Assembly (NCBI RefSeq): GCF_001639065.2
Contig: NZ_LQXO02000034.1
Location: 62,001-126,000, forward strand
From: Vibrio barjaei
Lineage (GTDB): Bacteria > Pseudomonadota > Gammaproteobacteria > Enterobacterales > Vibrionaceae
Reading direction: 5' to 3'
DNA length: 64,000 nucleotides
Of the stretch, positions 1 to 9,074 are shown piece by piece. The translations under genes and the position numbers were made by a program. Every line of letters starts with the position of its first letter. Positions within the stretch are counted from its first letter, which is position 1. The notes under the pieces are model-generated. The model ran no database searches and had not been told where the DNA came from. It was given only the letters and a program-made list of their open reading frames with translations.

Positions 1-1640
1 GTCACATCAAGAACAACAACTTCATCGTAACCTTGAAGATTAGCAAGCTGTTGTAACCAAACATCGCCTTGGTACGCCACAGCTTCATCCTCGTAGCGCT
101 CCAGCACGGTTTGCTCATTAATGCCTTGGTCATCAAGCCAATACGTTTGACTATCCACCACGGCAACTAAGTTGAAACTCATTCCACGGCGCTTTTCTAG
201 CTCGCTTTTCTGCTCTTTAAACAACGCCAGCCAACTAGAGCCAATATTACCCTTGCCACATAAGGCGACAGCAACACGTTTTTGAGCTTGGAACAGCTGG
301 GTGTGTACTGACTTAAGCAGAGGTTGAATGTCAGACTTTCTCAATACAGCAGCAAGACTTAACTTAGATTCTGCTTCGGAGAAAAACTCTACCGGCGCAT
401 GTTTAAGTTGCTGATAAAAACCAAAACAATGGTTGGCATTCTTAGTCACGCCAGCCCCTACAGCGGCCAGCATGGAATACCCTTCTCTTAGCTTAATCTC
501 CGCTTCAATTGCTAGGTCTTGCAACTCATTGAGTGCCCCCGACGCAATTTCTGCAGTATAAGCAAGGCGCAAACGTGCTTGATCAGACTGCGCTTCAAAC
601 GCTAGTGGCTCAAGCTGTGCTCGCTTCAAACCATTCAGCACTTCGTTTTGCGCGCGAGCAAAATCATGACCACTGGCGAATGCGAGGTCAATCAACAGCA
701 CTTCATCTAACGAGGTAATGATCTTAGCACCGCGCCCAGACGCCAGCACTCGTTCTATACGGGTAGAGCCTGACTCAGGTTGATAACTGCAACGTAAGTT
801 CAAATCCATAACGCTTTGCGCCACAGGTTGAAGCGTGCGGCTATGTAGCACAGGGGCGGCCAAACGAGCCAACTCACTGGCTTCATCCAGCCTTAATAAT
901 GGTAGAAGACAGGCATCGCTCACCACACGGGGGTCAGCGCTATAGACCCCGGCAACGTCACTCCAAATTGTCACGCAAGAGACTTCGGCAAGTGCTCCAA
1001 TCACAGTCGCCGAATAATCAGAACCATTTCGCCCAAGCAACACCGTCTCACCTTCATCGCTTTGCGCCATGAAACCGGTAATCACAATACGATGATGAGC
1101 ATGCTGAGCCAACACGTCTTTAATCAAGGCATAAGACTTCGCACGATCCACTTCCGGCTGCGTGCCAAATTCTGCTCGTAAGAAAGCGCGAGCGTCTTGC
1201 GCCACCGCAGGCAAATCAGATTGACGTAAAAGCGCCGCCAGTAATCTAGAGGACCATACTTCACCGTGACCAAGTACGGCCGCACGCTGCGCCTCACTCA
1301 AGGGATAACCCAGTTCACCTAATGTACTAAACTCATCACTGAGCAGCGATTTAAGCTGTTCAGCTTCATCACCTCGCAACAGTTCATCAATGAGCTCGAT
1401 TTGGAACTGTCTTAAAGACTGAAGATGTTCGTGAGCAATACGACCGTCTTTATTGAGCGCATCGAGAAACTCAATTAAACGGTTTGTGGTTTTGCCTGCA
1501 GCAGACACCACAATAAGATCTTCATTGTGTGAGTAATCTTTAAGAATAGAAACGACACGACGATAACACTCAGGATCCGCCAAGCTACTGCCGCCAAATT
1601 TATGTAGTTGCTTCTTCGCCGGAGCGGGTGTGGTACTCAT
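1..1640 (-). CDS. metL: Bifunctional aspartokinase II / homoserine dehydrogenase, 3' part cut by the window edge
   Basis: Phosphorylates aspartate and reduces aspartate semialdehyde to homoserine on the path to methionine (cytoplasm). The ATG at 1638-1640 starts MSTTPAPAKKQLHKFGGSSL; KFGGSSLAD is the aspartokinase N-terminal signature. About 546 codons are visible. The homoserine dehydrogenase domain begins near 270 with its nucleotide-binding GKGNIGSS, and reading stays open to base 1 in a stretch resembling the early part of that domain, so the rest lies outside the window. The start is 8 bp after the metB stop, giving a metBL operon as in enteric bacteria, presumably repressed by MetJ from the operator upstream of metB. 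No frameshift is seen. Confidence 0.95.
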   Translation of the reverse strand, partial: MSTTPAPAKKQLHKFGGSSLADPECYRRVVSILKDYSHNEDLIVVSAAGKTTNRLIEFLDALNKDGRIAHEHLQSLRQFQIELIDELLRGDEAEQLKSLLSDEFSTLGELGYPLSEAQRAAVLGHGEVWSSRLLAALLRQSDLPAVAQDARAFLRAEFGTQPEVDRAKSYALIKDVLAQHAHHRIVITGFMAQSDEGETVLLGRNGSDYSATVIGALAEVSCVTIWSDVAGVYSADPRVVSDACLLPLLRLDEASELARLAAPVLHSRTLQPVAQSVMDLNLRCSYQPESGSTRIERVLASGRGAKIITSLDEVLLIDLAFASGHDFARAQNEVLNGLKRAQLEPLAFEAQSDQARLRLAYTAEIASGALNELQDLAIEAEIKLREGYSMLAAVGAGVTKNANHCFGFYQQLKHAPVEFFSEAESKLSLAAVLRKSDIQPLLKSVHTQLFQAQKRVAVALCGKGNIGSSWLALFKEQKSELEKRRGMSFNLVAVVDSQTYWLDDQGINEQTVLERYEDEAVAYQGDVWLQQLANLQGYDEVVVLDV

Positions 1641-1648
1641 AACTCAAC

Positions 1649-2818
1649 TTATCCTTGGAACGTTATCGCTTTATCAAATGCTTGCTGTAAATCGTCAATC
1701 AGATCGGAGGCATCTTCCAGCCCCACAGACAAACGCAGTAATTGCTGAGAAACGCCCGCCTCTTCTAAAGCTGCTTCTCCCATAGCTCGGTGTGTCATAG
1801 AAGCGGGGTGACAAATCAAACTTTCGACACCACCTAGTGATTCAGCCAGTGAGAACAACTTGAGTTCACCCACAAAGTACTTCAACTGTTCAAAGCTTCC
1901 TGCAAACTCAAAGCTCAACATAGAGCCAAAACCAGACTGCTGTTTCTTGGCAATGTCATGCCCAGGATGTTCAGGCAAGCTTGGGTGATAAATCACTTTG
2001 ACCAGTGACTGCTGTTTTAAGAACTCGAGAATATGTTGAGAGCTCTCTTCATGCACACGCATGCGAGCACTTAACGTACGAATACCACGTAGCGTCATAT
2101 AACTATCAAACGGTGTCCCCGTTGCTCCAATACAGTTGCCCCACCACGCAAGCTCTTCCGCGTGTTCTTCTGTTTTGGTGATCACAACGCCACCAATCAC
2201 ATCAGAATGACCATTAATGTATTTGGTGGTTGAATGGATAACAAAGTCAGCGCCCAGCTCTAAAGGCTTTTGGTACACGGGTGTCAGAAAGGTATTATCA
2301 ACCGCCACTAGTGCACCAACTTGTTTGGCTTTTTCGCAAACAGCAGCGATATCGACGACACGAACCAACGGGTTGGACGGCGTCTCAAGTAAAATGAGTT
2401 TTGGTTTCGCTTCAAGTGCAGCAGCTAACGCCGCCTCGTCGCTTTGGTCGACAAACTGAACTTTAAAATCACCCTTTTGCGCACGAGTATTGAATAGTCG
2501 GTAACTACCGCCATAGCAGTCATGTGGAGCCACAATAGTGTCTTCAGGCCCTAAGAAAGCCGACGCCCACAGGTTCAGCGCAGACGTACCACAGTTAGTA
2601 ACAACGGCTCCTTTACCAGATTCGAGCTCATACAGTGCTTGCTCCAGCAAACCACGATTTGGGTTTCCAGAGCGGGTATAGTCGTAAGTAGGCACTTCTC
2701 CAAACGCAGGGAAACCATAGTTAGTAGAAAGGTAAATTGGCGGTACCACAGCATGGTGCTGGGTATCTGATTCGATACCAGTACGTACGGCTATTGTCGC
2801 TGGCTTCCGATTGCTCAT
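1649..2818 (-). CDS. metB: Cystathionine gamma-synthase
   Basis: PLP enzyme joining an activated homoserine ester to cysteine to give cystathionine in methionine synthesis. The Cys/Met-metabolism fold is evident from the N-terminal AVRTGIESDTQHHAVVPP, the YDYTRSGNPNR stretch and the PLP lysine in HSTTKYINGHSD. I chose the ATG at 2818 (MSNRKPATIAVRTG) because AAGGAAG lies 5 nt before it (2824-2830); a start 18 nt upstream is in frame but would fall before that ribosome-binding site. 389 aa, close to the E. coli length of 386. First gene of metBL, divergent from metJ across a region with four met boxes. Confidence 0.95.
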   Translation of the reverse strand: MSNRKPATIAVRTGIESDTQHHAVVPPIYLSTNYGFPAFGEVPTYDYTRSGNPNRGLLEQALYELESGKGAVVTNCGTSALNLWASAFLGPEDTIVAPHDCYGGSYRLFNTRAQKGDFKVQFVDQSDEAALAAALEAKPKLILLETPSNPLVRVVDIAAVCEKAKQVGALVAVDNTFLTPVYQKPLELGADFVIHSTTKYINGHSDVIGGVVITKTEEHAEELAWWGNCIGATGTPFDSYMTLRGIRTLSARMRVHEESSQHILEFLKQQSLVKVIYHPSLPEHPGHDIAKKQQSGFGSMLSFEFAGSFEQLKYFVGELKLFSLAESLGGVESLICHPASMTHRAMGEAALEEAGVSQQLLRLSVGLEDASDLIDDLQQAFDKAITFQG

Positions 2819-2966
2819 AGAAACTTCCTTTATCAAATCGCATTGGGCTGAAGGGCTGTTATTCAGTGTCTACTTTTGTCAGTGAATATGGAACCAACAA
2901 AAGCGGCAAACATTAAAAAATTAACATTGCGTTAAAATGAATGTCCACTTTACTTTCCATTTTGTG

Positions 2967-2998
2967 AGACGTCAACACTTCTAGACGTCTATATGTCT
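2967..2998. promoter_or_regulatory. MetJ operator: four tandem met boxes
   Basis: Four abutting 8-mers: AGACGTCA (2967-2974), ACACTTCT (2975-2982), AGACGTCT (2983-2990, perfect consensus) and ATATGTCT (2991-2998). MetJ dimers bind tandem 8-bp met boxes of consensus AGACGTCT cooperatively. The array lies between the divergent metB and metJ starts, so it can repress both the metBL operon and metJ itself when S-adenosylmethionine is plentiful. Confidence 0.92.
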
Positions 2999-3077
2999 TT
3001 GCTTATGGCAGTAAATCCCGCTAAAATTGCAGCATTCTTATTACTACTACTTATGATTAACATAGCGAAGGTGTGCA

Positions 3078-3398
3078 ATGGCAGATTGGAACGGCGAATA
3101 CATTAGCCCATACGCGGAGCACGGTAAAAAAAGCGAACAGGTAAAAAAGATCACGGTGTCTATTCCGTTGAAGGTGCTAAAGGTATTGACTGATGAACGT
3201 ACTCGTCGCCAAATCAATAACTTACGCCACGCAACCAATAGTGAACTATTGTGCGAAGCCTTCCTACACGCCTACACAGGTCAACCGCTTCCAACCGACG
3301 AAGACTTGAGAAAAGACCGTCCAGACGAAATTCCAACAGAAGCTAAAGAGCTGATGACAGCAATGGGAATTGAGTTTGAAGCGTTCGATGAAGAGTAA
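3078..3398 (+). CDS. metJ: Methionine regulon repressor MetJ
   Basis: Ribbon-helix-helix repressor that uses S-adenosylmethionine as corepressor and binds met boxes. At 106 aa it matches the family length (105 in E. coli). The N-terminal MADWNGEYISPYAEHGKKSE is the MetJ signature, and KKITVSIPLKVLKVL is the DNA-contacting strand and first helix, followed by TRRQINNLRHATNSELLCEAF. AAGGTG precedes the ATG. Divergent from metB with a four-box operator between them, so autoregulation is expected. A symmetric terminator follows and is shared with the convergent malic enzyme gene. Confidence 0.97.
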   Translation: MADWNGEYISPYAEHGKKSEQVKKITVSIPLKVLKVLTDERTRRQINNLRHATNSELLCEAFLHAYTGQPLPTDEDLRKDRPDEIPTEAKELMTAMGIEFEAFDEE

Positions 3399-3413
3399 AT
3401 TCTGACAAGAATG

Positions 3414-3443
3414 AAAAAAGACGGCATGAATGCCGTCTTTTTT
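3414..3443. terminator. Bidirectional Rho-independent terminator between metJ and malic enzyme
   Basis: Stem AAGACGGCAT / ATGCCGTCTT (3418-3427 and 3430-3439) with a 2-nt GA between the arms, flanked by an A-run on the left and a T-run on the right. It can therefore terminate both convergent genes. Confidence 0.9.
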
Positions 3444-3463
3444 GTTTGATCGTGTATGAGAAA

Positions 3464-4723
3464 TTAAGCCATATAATTTTCTGGCATCTCAATTCGCGCA
3501 ACACCTGAATCGACTGCGGCTTGAGCAACCGCTTTGGCTACACGTGGCAGCAAACGTGGATCCATTGGTTTTGGAATGATGTACTCTTTGCCAAAAGTAA
3601 GTGATTCTACACCAGCCGCTTTAAGCACCTCTTGAGGCACTTCTTCTTTGGCAAGCTCACGAATCGCCTCAACCGCTGCTAGCTTCATTTCGTCATTAAT
3701 TTCACTTGCACGTACATCAAGTGCACCGCGGAAGATAAATGGGAAACACAGAACATTGTTTACTTGGTTAGGGTAATCAGAGCGCCCCGTTCCCATAATC
3801 AGGTCATCACGTACGTCATGAGCAAGTTCAGGTTTGATTTCTGGATCTGGGTTTGAGCAAGCAAACACAATTGGCTTGTCCGCCATCAGCTTCAGAGCTT
3901 CTGGTTCAAGTAAGTCAGGGCCCGACACACCTAGAAACAGATCCGCACCTTCAATGACGTCTTCCAAGGTACGCATGTCGGTGTTGTTAGCAAACAGCTC
4001 TTTATACTCGTTCAAATCGTCGCGACGAGTATGAATTACACCTTTACGGTCAAGCATGTAGATCTTCTCACGCATCGCGCCACATTTAATCAATAGCTCC
4101 ATACACGCGATAGCTGCAGCACCAGCACCAAGACATACAATGCGCGCTTCTTTCAGATCTTTACCTTGTAGTTCAATCGCGTTCAGCATACCTGCAGCCG
4201 TTACAATCGCGGTACCGTGTTGGTCATCGTGAAACACCGGAACATCACAGCGTTCAATCAGGCGACGTTCAATCTCAAAGCAGTCTGGGGCTTTAATATC
4301 TTCTAGGTTGATACCACCGAAGGTATCAGAGATGTTTGCTACCGTATCAACAAACTCATCAATCGTGCGATGTTTCACTTCGATATCAATAGAGTCTAGA
4401 CCAGCAAAACGCTTAAACAGTAACGCTTTACCTTCCATAACAGGTTTCGACGCCAGTGGGCCTAAGTTACCTAGCCCCAAAATCGCAGTACCGTTAGAGA
4501 TGACCGCAACCATGTTGCCTTTGGCTGTGTACTTATAAACATTTTCAGAGTTTTGTGCGATTTCACGCACTGGCTCAGCCACACCTGGGCTGTATGCTAG
4601 GGCGAGGTCAGCTGCTGAGTCAGCAGACTTAGTCAGAGCAATTTCAATTTTTCCAGGGACGGGGTTGGCATGATAATCAAGCGCCTGTTGGCGAAATTCG
4701 TCGATTTTTTGGTCATCGGACAT
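3464..4723 (-). CDS. NAD(P)-dependent malic enzyme (short form)
   Basis: Oxidatively decarboxylates malate to pyruvate in the cytoplasm. Visible motifs are GLGNLGPLASKPVMEGKA (malate/metal region), FHDDQHGTAIV (malic enzyme signature), a Rossmann CLGAGAAAIA and FACSNPDPEI. At 419 aa it corresponds only to the catalytic part of the 759-aa E. coli MaeB; the C-terminal phosphotransacetylase-like domain is absent, as in other short bacterial malic enzymes. NADP versus NAD preference cannot be read safely. Monocistronic, convergent with metJ. I see no clear operator in the 286 bp upstream, which separates it from the rpmE terminator. Confidence 0.9.
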   Translation of the reverse strand: MSDDQKIDEFRQQALDYHANPVPGKIEIALTKSADSAADLALAYSPGVAEPVREIAQNSENVYKYTAKGNMVAVISNGTAILGLGNLGPLASKPVMEGKALLFKRFAGLDSIDIEVKHRTIDEFVDTVANISDTFGGINLEDIKAPDCFEIERRLIERCDVPVFHDDQHGTAIVTAAGMLNAIELQGKDLKEARIVCLGAGAAAIACMELLIKCGAMREKIYMLDRKGVIHTRRDDLNEYKELFANNTDMRTLEDVIEGADLFLGVSGPDLLEPEALKLMADKPIVFACSNPDPEIKPELAHDVRDDLIMGTGRSDYPNQVNNVLCFPFIFRGALDVRASEINDEMKLAAVEAIRELAKEEVPQEVLKAAGVESLTFGKEYIIPKPMDPRLLPRVAKAVAQAAVDSGVARIEMPENYMA

Positions 4724-4963
4724 GGTGGCAATCCTGCTTATTCTACGAGTATTAAAGACTGAATGTGTGAGTATAAACCGCTTTGTAATTATTAGCTTTG
4801 CTTCTAAAGGGTTACAGACTCAACAGAGTGGACAACACGAACGGGGATACTGACGCATGGTCTGTGTGACAGTGGTTCGTCACTCTGATTTATTAATACT
4901 ACGCTAGATAGTTAGAATTTTGAATGGATTGTATACAGAATTGTTTTATTTTTGCCTCAAAAC

Positions 4964-4988
4964 AAAAAGGACGCCGAAGCGTCCTTTT
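4964..4988 (-). terminator. Terminator downstream of rpmE
   Basis: Perfect stem AAAAGGACGC / GCGTCCTTTT (4965-4974 and 4979-4988) with a CGAA tetraloop. It lies 21 bp past the rpmE stop, and the A-run at its left becomes a U-tract in the leftward transcript. Confidence 0.88.
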
Positions 4989-5009
4989 CTAGAATCTGCA
5001 AAAGTAAGA

Positions 5010-5228
5010 TTACTTCTTGCTAGATAGAGCACCGAAACGCTTGTTGAAGCGATCAACACGGCCGCCTGTATCAACGATACGTTGCTTACCAGTGTAGAAT
5101 GGGTGGCACTTGTCACATACGTCTAGGTGGATAGAATCTTTACCTAGAGTAGAGTTGAATTCGAATGTGTTGCCGCAAGAGCAAGTTGCTGTTACTGCTT
5201 TGTATTCTGGGTGGATACCAGCTTTCAT
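5010..5228 (-). CDS. rpmE: 50S ribosomal protein L31, zinc-binding (C+) type
   Basis: Large-subunit ribosomal protein, 72 aa. Four cysteines (C16, C18, C38, C41) in CSC and CDKC pairs give the zinc site of the C+ form, so this is not the Zur-regulated C- paralogue. MKAGIHPEY is the typical N-terminus. Transcribed alone, divergent from priA, with its own strong terminator. A GAGG precedes the ATG. Confidence 0.97.
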   Translation of the reverse strand: MKAGIHPEYKAVTATCSCGNTFEFNSTLGKDSIHLDVCDKCHPFYTGKQRIVDTGGRVDRFNKRFGALSSKK

Positions 5229-5478
5229 GGGGAAACCTCAAAGTTTAGGCCGTGTCGCCATCCGATTCTAAGCCGGACACCACACGTAGTTTAATAAAAG
5301 ACTTATGATATCGCTGTTACTGCAATAAATGTAGAATAAGCCATACCATCAAGGCGCAGTATAGTAATGAATAGTGCCTTTAGGATCAACTAAAATTGCC
5401 ACTTTTTTCGCCACCTTTAGGTGGATTGACTCAGTTTATTCAATTAACGGTTTCTCCTAACGGACATAGCTAGGTAGA

Positions 5479-7713
5479 ATGGCGCTCTCTTTGAACAATA
5501 TCGATTCCACTATGCGCCCAAACGTAGCTCGTGTTGCACTGCCAGTGCCGCTGGATAAACAGTTCGATTATCTGGTCCCAACGCACCTTTTCCCTGTGGA
5601 GGGTGGGCGAGTATCTGTGCCTTTTGGACGCCAAACCTTAGTCGGTATTGTCACTCAATTCAGCCACCAATCAGACTTCCCTATTGATCAGCTCAAACCC
5701 ATTAAAGCCGCACTTGATGCTAGCCCCGTATGGCCAAAACCATTGTTCGAGCTAATCTCTTGGTGTAGCCAATACTACCAACACCCATTGGGCGACACGT
5801 TAAACAACGCTCTCCCCTCGTCGTTACGCAAAGGGAAACCCGCAGAGTTCGCAGCTACCGTTGAGTGGCGTATTACAGAAGCAGGCAAAAATCAGCTCAT
5901 GGCAGGGTTTGGACGTGCTGTGCAACAAGCAAAAGTCATGCATATGCTGGAGTCCGGCCCTTGTGCTCATCAGGCGTTCATTGATAATGAAGTCAGCTCT
6001 AGTGTCTTAAAAACACTTACGGAGAAAGGCTGGATTGAATCGCATGAGAAGCTAGCCCCTACTCCACGTTGGCCAGAAACGATGACTAACCCGCCGACAG
6101 AGCTGAGGCTGAATGCTGAACAAGCTGTAGCGATCGCGTCAGTGAATAGCCAAACCGAATTCGGCTGCTACCTGCTGGAAGGGGTGACAGGTTCGGGGAA
6201 AACCGAAGTTTATCTGCAAATGATCGCACCAGTACTTGAGCGCGGCCAGCAAGCGCTCGTCTTAGTGCCAGAGATTGGTTTAACACCACAAACCATTAAC
6301 CGCTTTAAAAAGCGTTTCAACGTGCCTATTGAAGTAATTCACTCAGGGCTTAACGATACCGAACGGTTGAATGCATGGTTGAGTGCTCGTGATAAAGTCG
6401 CGGGTATTGTTATTGGCACACGCTCGGCGTTGCTCACACCATTTGCTGATCTCGGCATTATTATCGTCGATGAAGAACACGACACATCATATAAACAGCA
6501 AGATAGCCTGCGTTACCACGCTCGTGACGTAGCCGTCATGCGTGCCAATAAAGAACAGATTCCAATTGTACTTGGTTCTGCAACACCATCGATAGAAACT
6601 CTGCAAAATGCACTGAGTGGTAAGTACCATCATTTGATTTTGAGCCAACGAGCAGGTCTTGCTGTGCCAACGACCAACAAGGTTATCGATGTCAAAGGGC
6701 AATACTTAGAAGCAGGCTTGTCCGCTCCCCTTATTGCTGAGATACGTCGCCACTTAGAGCTGGGTAATCAGGTAATGCTGTTTCTTAACCGTCGAGGTTT
6801 CAGCCCAGCATTGATGTGTCATGAATGTGGATGGACCGCTGAGTGCCGTCGCTGCGACGCCTACTACACCTACCATCAATCTAGTAATGAGATTCGCTGC
6901 CACCACTGTGGTTCACAGCGACCCACTATTCACCAGTGTGAAAGCTGTGGCTCCAATCAGCTTGTTACCGTTGGTGTGGGTACCGAGCAGCTTGAAGCAC
7001 AGCTTGAAAGTCTGTTCCCTGATTTTAATACCATTCGAATTGATAGAGACAGCACTCGTCGTAAAGGCAGCCTTGAGAGTGCGCTTGAGGCGATTAAAAA
7101 GAATGAATACCAAATACTGATTGGTACGCAAATGCTCGCCAAAGGTCACCACTTCCCGAACGTGACCTTAGTAGCATTATTAGATGTGGATGGCTCGCTA
7201 TACAGCAGCGATTTCAGAGCGTCAGAAAGACTGGCACAGCTCTTCATCCAAGTAGCCGGCCGCGCAGGCCGAGCGAGTAAGCCCGGTGAAGTGCTGCTGC
7301 AAACGCACCACCCTGACCATCCTCTGCTGCAATCACTACTGCATAAAGACTATCGTCATTTTGCAGAAACCGTGATTGAAGAGCGTAAGTTAGCTATGCT
7401 GCCACCGTTTAGCTTCCTAACTTTGATTCGTGCCGAAGCTAACAACAGCAATGACGTTGAGGCGTTTTTACGTCAAGTGAGACATTCACTTGAGGCGCAT
7501 CCGTTATTTGATCATCATTCGATGGTGTTAGGTCCTACACCAGCACCTATTGCTAAGCGAGCAGGGAAAGCGAGATGGCAATTGATGCTTCAAGTACCCA
7601 TGCGTCCATTGATGCAGAAAATCGTCACCAGCGCTAAGCCCGTCATCGCACAACTGCCACTAGCAAAGAAAGTTCGCTGGTCGATGGATATCGAGCCACA
7701 AGATCTCAGCTAA
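5479..7713 (+). CDS. priA: Primosomal replication restart helicase PriA
   Basis: 3'-5' helicase that reloads DnaB at stalled forks. The N-terminal 3'BD reads VARVALPVPLDKQFDYL; Walker A is GVTGSGKTEVY (about 235-245), the DEAH-like box is DEEH (about 331-334), and the paired zinc motifs CHECGWTAECRRC and CHHCG...CESCG lie at about 447-490. The start at 5479 is 744 aa and has AGGT 6 nt upstream. The in-frame ATG at 5512 would give 733 aa, nearer the 732 aa of E. coli PriA, but lacks a visible ribosome-binding site; both remain possible. Divergent from rpmE. Confidence 0.96.
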   Translation: MALSLNNIDSTMRPNVARVALPVPLDKQFDYLVPTHLFPVEGGRVSVPFGRQTLVGIVTQFSHQSDFPIDQLKPIKAALDASPVWPKPLFELISWCSQYYQHPLGDTLNNALPSSLRKGKPAEFAATVEWRITEAGKNQLMAGFGRAVQQAKVMHMLESGPCAHQAFIDNEVSSSVLKTLTEKGWIESHEKLAPTPRWPETMTNPPTELRLNAEQAVAIASVNSQTEFGCYLLEGVTGSGKTEVYLQMIAPVLERGQQALVLVPEIGLTPQTINRFKKRFNVPIEVIHSGLNDTERLNAWLSARDKVAGIVIGTRSALLTPFADLGIIIVDEEHDTSYKQQDSLRYHARDVAVMRANKEQIPIVLGSATPSIETLQNALSGKYHHLILSQRAGLAVPTTNKVIDVKGQYLEAGLSAPLIAEIRRHLELGNQVMLFLNRRGFSPALMCHECGWTAECRRCDAYYTYHQSSNEIRCHHCGSQRPTIHQCESCGSNQLVTVGVGTEQLEAQLESLFPDFNTIRIDRDSTRRKGSLESALEAIKKNEYQILIGTQMLAKGHHFPNVTLVALLDVDGSLYSSDFRASERLAQLFIQVAGRAGRASKPGEVLLQTHHPDHPLLQSLLHKDYRHFAETVIEERKLAMLPPFSFLTLIRAEANNSNDVEAFLRQVRHSLEAHPLFDHHSMVLGPTPAPIAKRAGKARWQLMLQVPMRPLMQKIVTSAKPVIAQLPLAKKVRWSMDIEPQDLS

Positions 7714-7756
7714 ACGGTAAGAATTGATTAATTTCAAAACTATAACTAGCTCTAGT

Positions 7757-7772
7757 TGTGATAAGCTTCACA
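7757..7772. promoter_or_regulatory. CRP-binding site upstream of cytR
   Basis: TGTGATAAGCTTCACA is a perfect match to the CRP core TGTGA-N6-TCACA and is itself a full palindrome, extended by T and A on either side. It lies about 215 bp before the cytR start. CytR systems elsewhere work together with cAMP-CRP, so this fits CRP-dependent cytR transcription. Confidence 0.8.
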
Positions 7773-7850
7773 ATTGCAATGCAAAATATGTTAATCAGCC
7801 CGTAACTTTCCGTAGATAAATGAATAATATTTATTAATAGTTCATCATTA

Positions 7851-7892
7851 AAGCAAACGTTTCATTCGCGCTATTTATTAGATAAATGAAAC
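7851..7892. promoter_or_regulatory. Probable LacI-family operator region (CytR or PurR type) before cytR
   Basis: AAGCAAACGTTTCATT (7851-7866) matches the PurR consensus ACGCAAACGTTTGCGT at 12 of 16 positions. It contains GTTTCATT, one base from the CytR octamer GTTGCATT, and an inverted partner AATGAAAC follows about 18 bp later. An AATGCAAA close to the octamer complement also lies at 7778-7785. Autoregulation by CytR is plausible; which repressor binds cannot be settled by reading. Confidence 0.5.
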
Positions 7893-7984
7893 ATTTAACC
7901 AAGTTATAACCCGTTAGATTGCATAACAAAACATAATAAGTCGCAGTCTAATTAGTCACACTGAAAATAAGAGGACTCACGTTT

Positions 7985-8992
7985 ATGGCGACAATGAAGG
8001 ATGTTGCCCAGCTTGCAGGCGTCTCAACGGCTACGGTATCAAGAGCATTGATGAATCCCGAGAAGGTCTCATCATCTACTCGAAAGCGAGTCGAAGATGC
8101 CGTTCTCGAAGCTGGCTATTCTCCTAACTCTCTGGCGCGTAACTTACGTAGGAATGAATCCAAGACGATCGTTACCATAGTGCCAGACATCTGTGACCCG
8201 TACTTTTCGGAGATCATTCGTGGTATCGAAGATGCGGCAATGGAACATGGGTATTTAGTCCTACTAGGAGATAGCGGACAATCGAAAAAACGTGAAACCT
8301 CGTTTGTGAACTTGGTCTTCACTAAGCAAGCGGATGGCATGCTTTTACTCGGCACCGACTTGCCTTTTGATATAAGTAAGCCAGAACAGAAAAACTTACC
8401 TCCCATCGTTATGGCCTGTGAGTTTGCCCCTGAACTTGAGCTCCCTACCGTTCATATCGACAACCTGACCTCAGCCTTTGAAGCGGTAAACTATTTGTCG
8501 CAATTGGGCCATAAGCGTATCGCACAGATTTCAGGACCTGACACCGCATTTTTATGCCGCTTTAGACAGCAAGGTTACCAGCAAGCATTGCGAAGAGCCG
8601 GGCTGCAAATGAACCCTGCTTATACGGTGAAAGGTGACTTTACCTTTGAAGCAGGTGCGCGTTTGATTCGCAGCCTACTTGCCCTGCCGGAGCCTCCAAC
8701 AGCCATTTTCTGTCATAACGACATCATGGCCATTGGCGCGATGCAAGAAGCGAAGAAACTGGGACTGCGAGTTCCTCAAGATCTTTCCGTAGTTGGTTTC
8801 GATGACATTCAGTTCGCTCAGTACTGCGATCCGCCGCTTACTACAGTCTCACAACCTCGTTATGAGATTGGCCGTCAAGCCATGTACATGATGTTAGAAG
8901 TACTGAAAGGAGCTGATGTTCGAGCGGGATCGAGGTTACTTGATACTGAACTTGTGATCCGCGACAGTGCTGCTCCTCCAAGAATCCTATAG
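7985..8992 (+). CDS. cytR: LacI-family transcriptional repressor CytR
   Basis: Repressor of nucleoside uptake and catabolism genes, relieved by cytidine and acting with CRP. The N-terminal LacI HTH is MKDVAQLAGVSTATVSRAL (about 4-22), then the hinge SPNSLARNLRR and a periplasmic-binding-like effector domain ending in FDDIQFAQYCDPPLTTV. 335 aa, against about 341 in E. coli. The position between priA and ftsN is the enterobacterial order priA-cytR-ftsN, which supports CytR over other LacI paralogues. ATG preceded by AGAGGA. Confidence 0.94.
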   Translation: MATMKDVAQLAGVSTATVSRALMNPEKVSSSTRKRVEDAVLEAGYSPNSLARNLRRNESKTIVTIVPDICDPYFSEIIRGIEDAAMEHGYLVLLGDSGQSKKRETSFVNLVFTKQADGMLLLGTDLPFDISKPEQKNLPPIVMACEFAPELELPTVHIDNLTSAFEAVNYLSQLGHKRIAQISGPDTAFLCRFRQQGYQQALRRAGLQMNPAYTVKGDFTFEAGARLIRSLLALPEPPTAIFCHNDIMAIGAMQEAKKLGLRVPQDLSVVGFDDIQFAQYCDPPLTTVSQPRYEIGRQAMYMMLEVLKGADVRAGSRLLDTELVIRDSAAPPRIL

Positions 8993-9016
8993 TTAGCACG
9001 ATACTGACTTGCAACT

Positions 9017-9044
9017 TGACCTTGTGGTATTTACCATGAGGTCA
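9017..9044 (+). terminator. Hairpin downstream of cytR
   Basis: Thirteen-bp stem TGACCTTGTGGTA / TACCATGAGGTCA (with G-U wobbles) around a TT, followed by GTTATTT. Likely terminates cytR. The U-tract is imperfect. Confidence 0.6.
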
Positions 9045-9074
9045 GTTATTTAATTCAATTTAGAACCTATCTTC

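Noticed and set aside
4866..4883. GTGAC...GTCAC palindrome upstream of the malic enzyme gene, resembling a CRP site
   Set aside because: Half-sites are 8 bp apart instead of 6 and lack the TGTGA-N6-TCACA core.
6821..7120. 99-codon plus-strand frame inside priA and other similar frames inside known genes
   Set aside because: Shadows of well-supported genes in other frames, with no ribosome-binding site or homologous-looking sequence.
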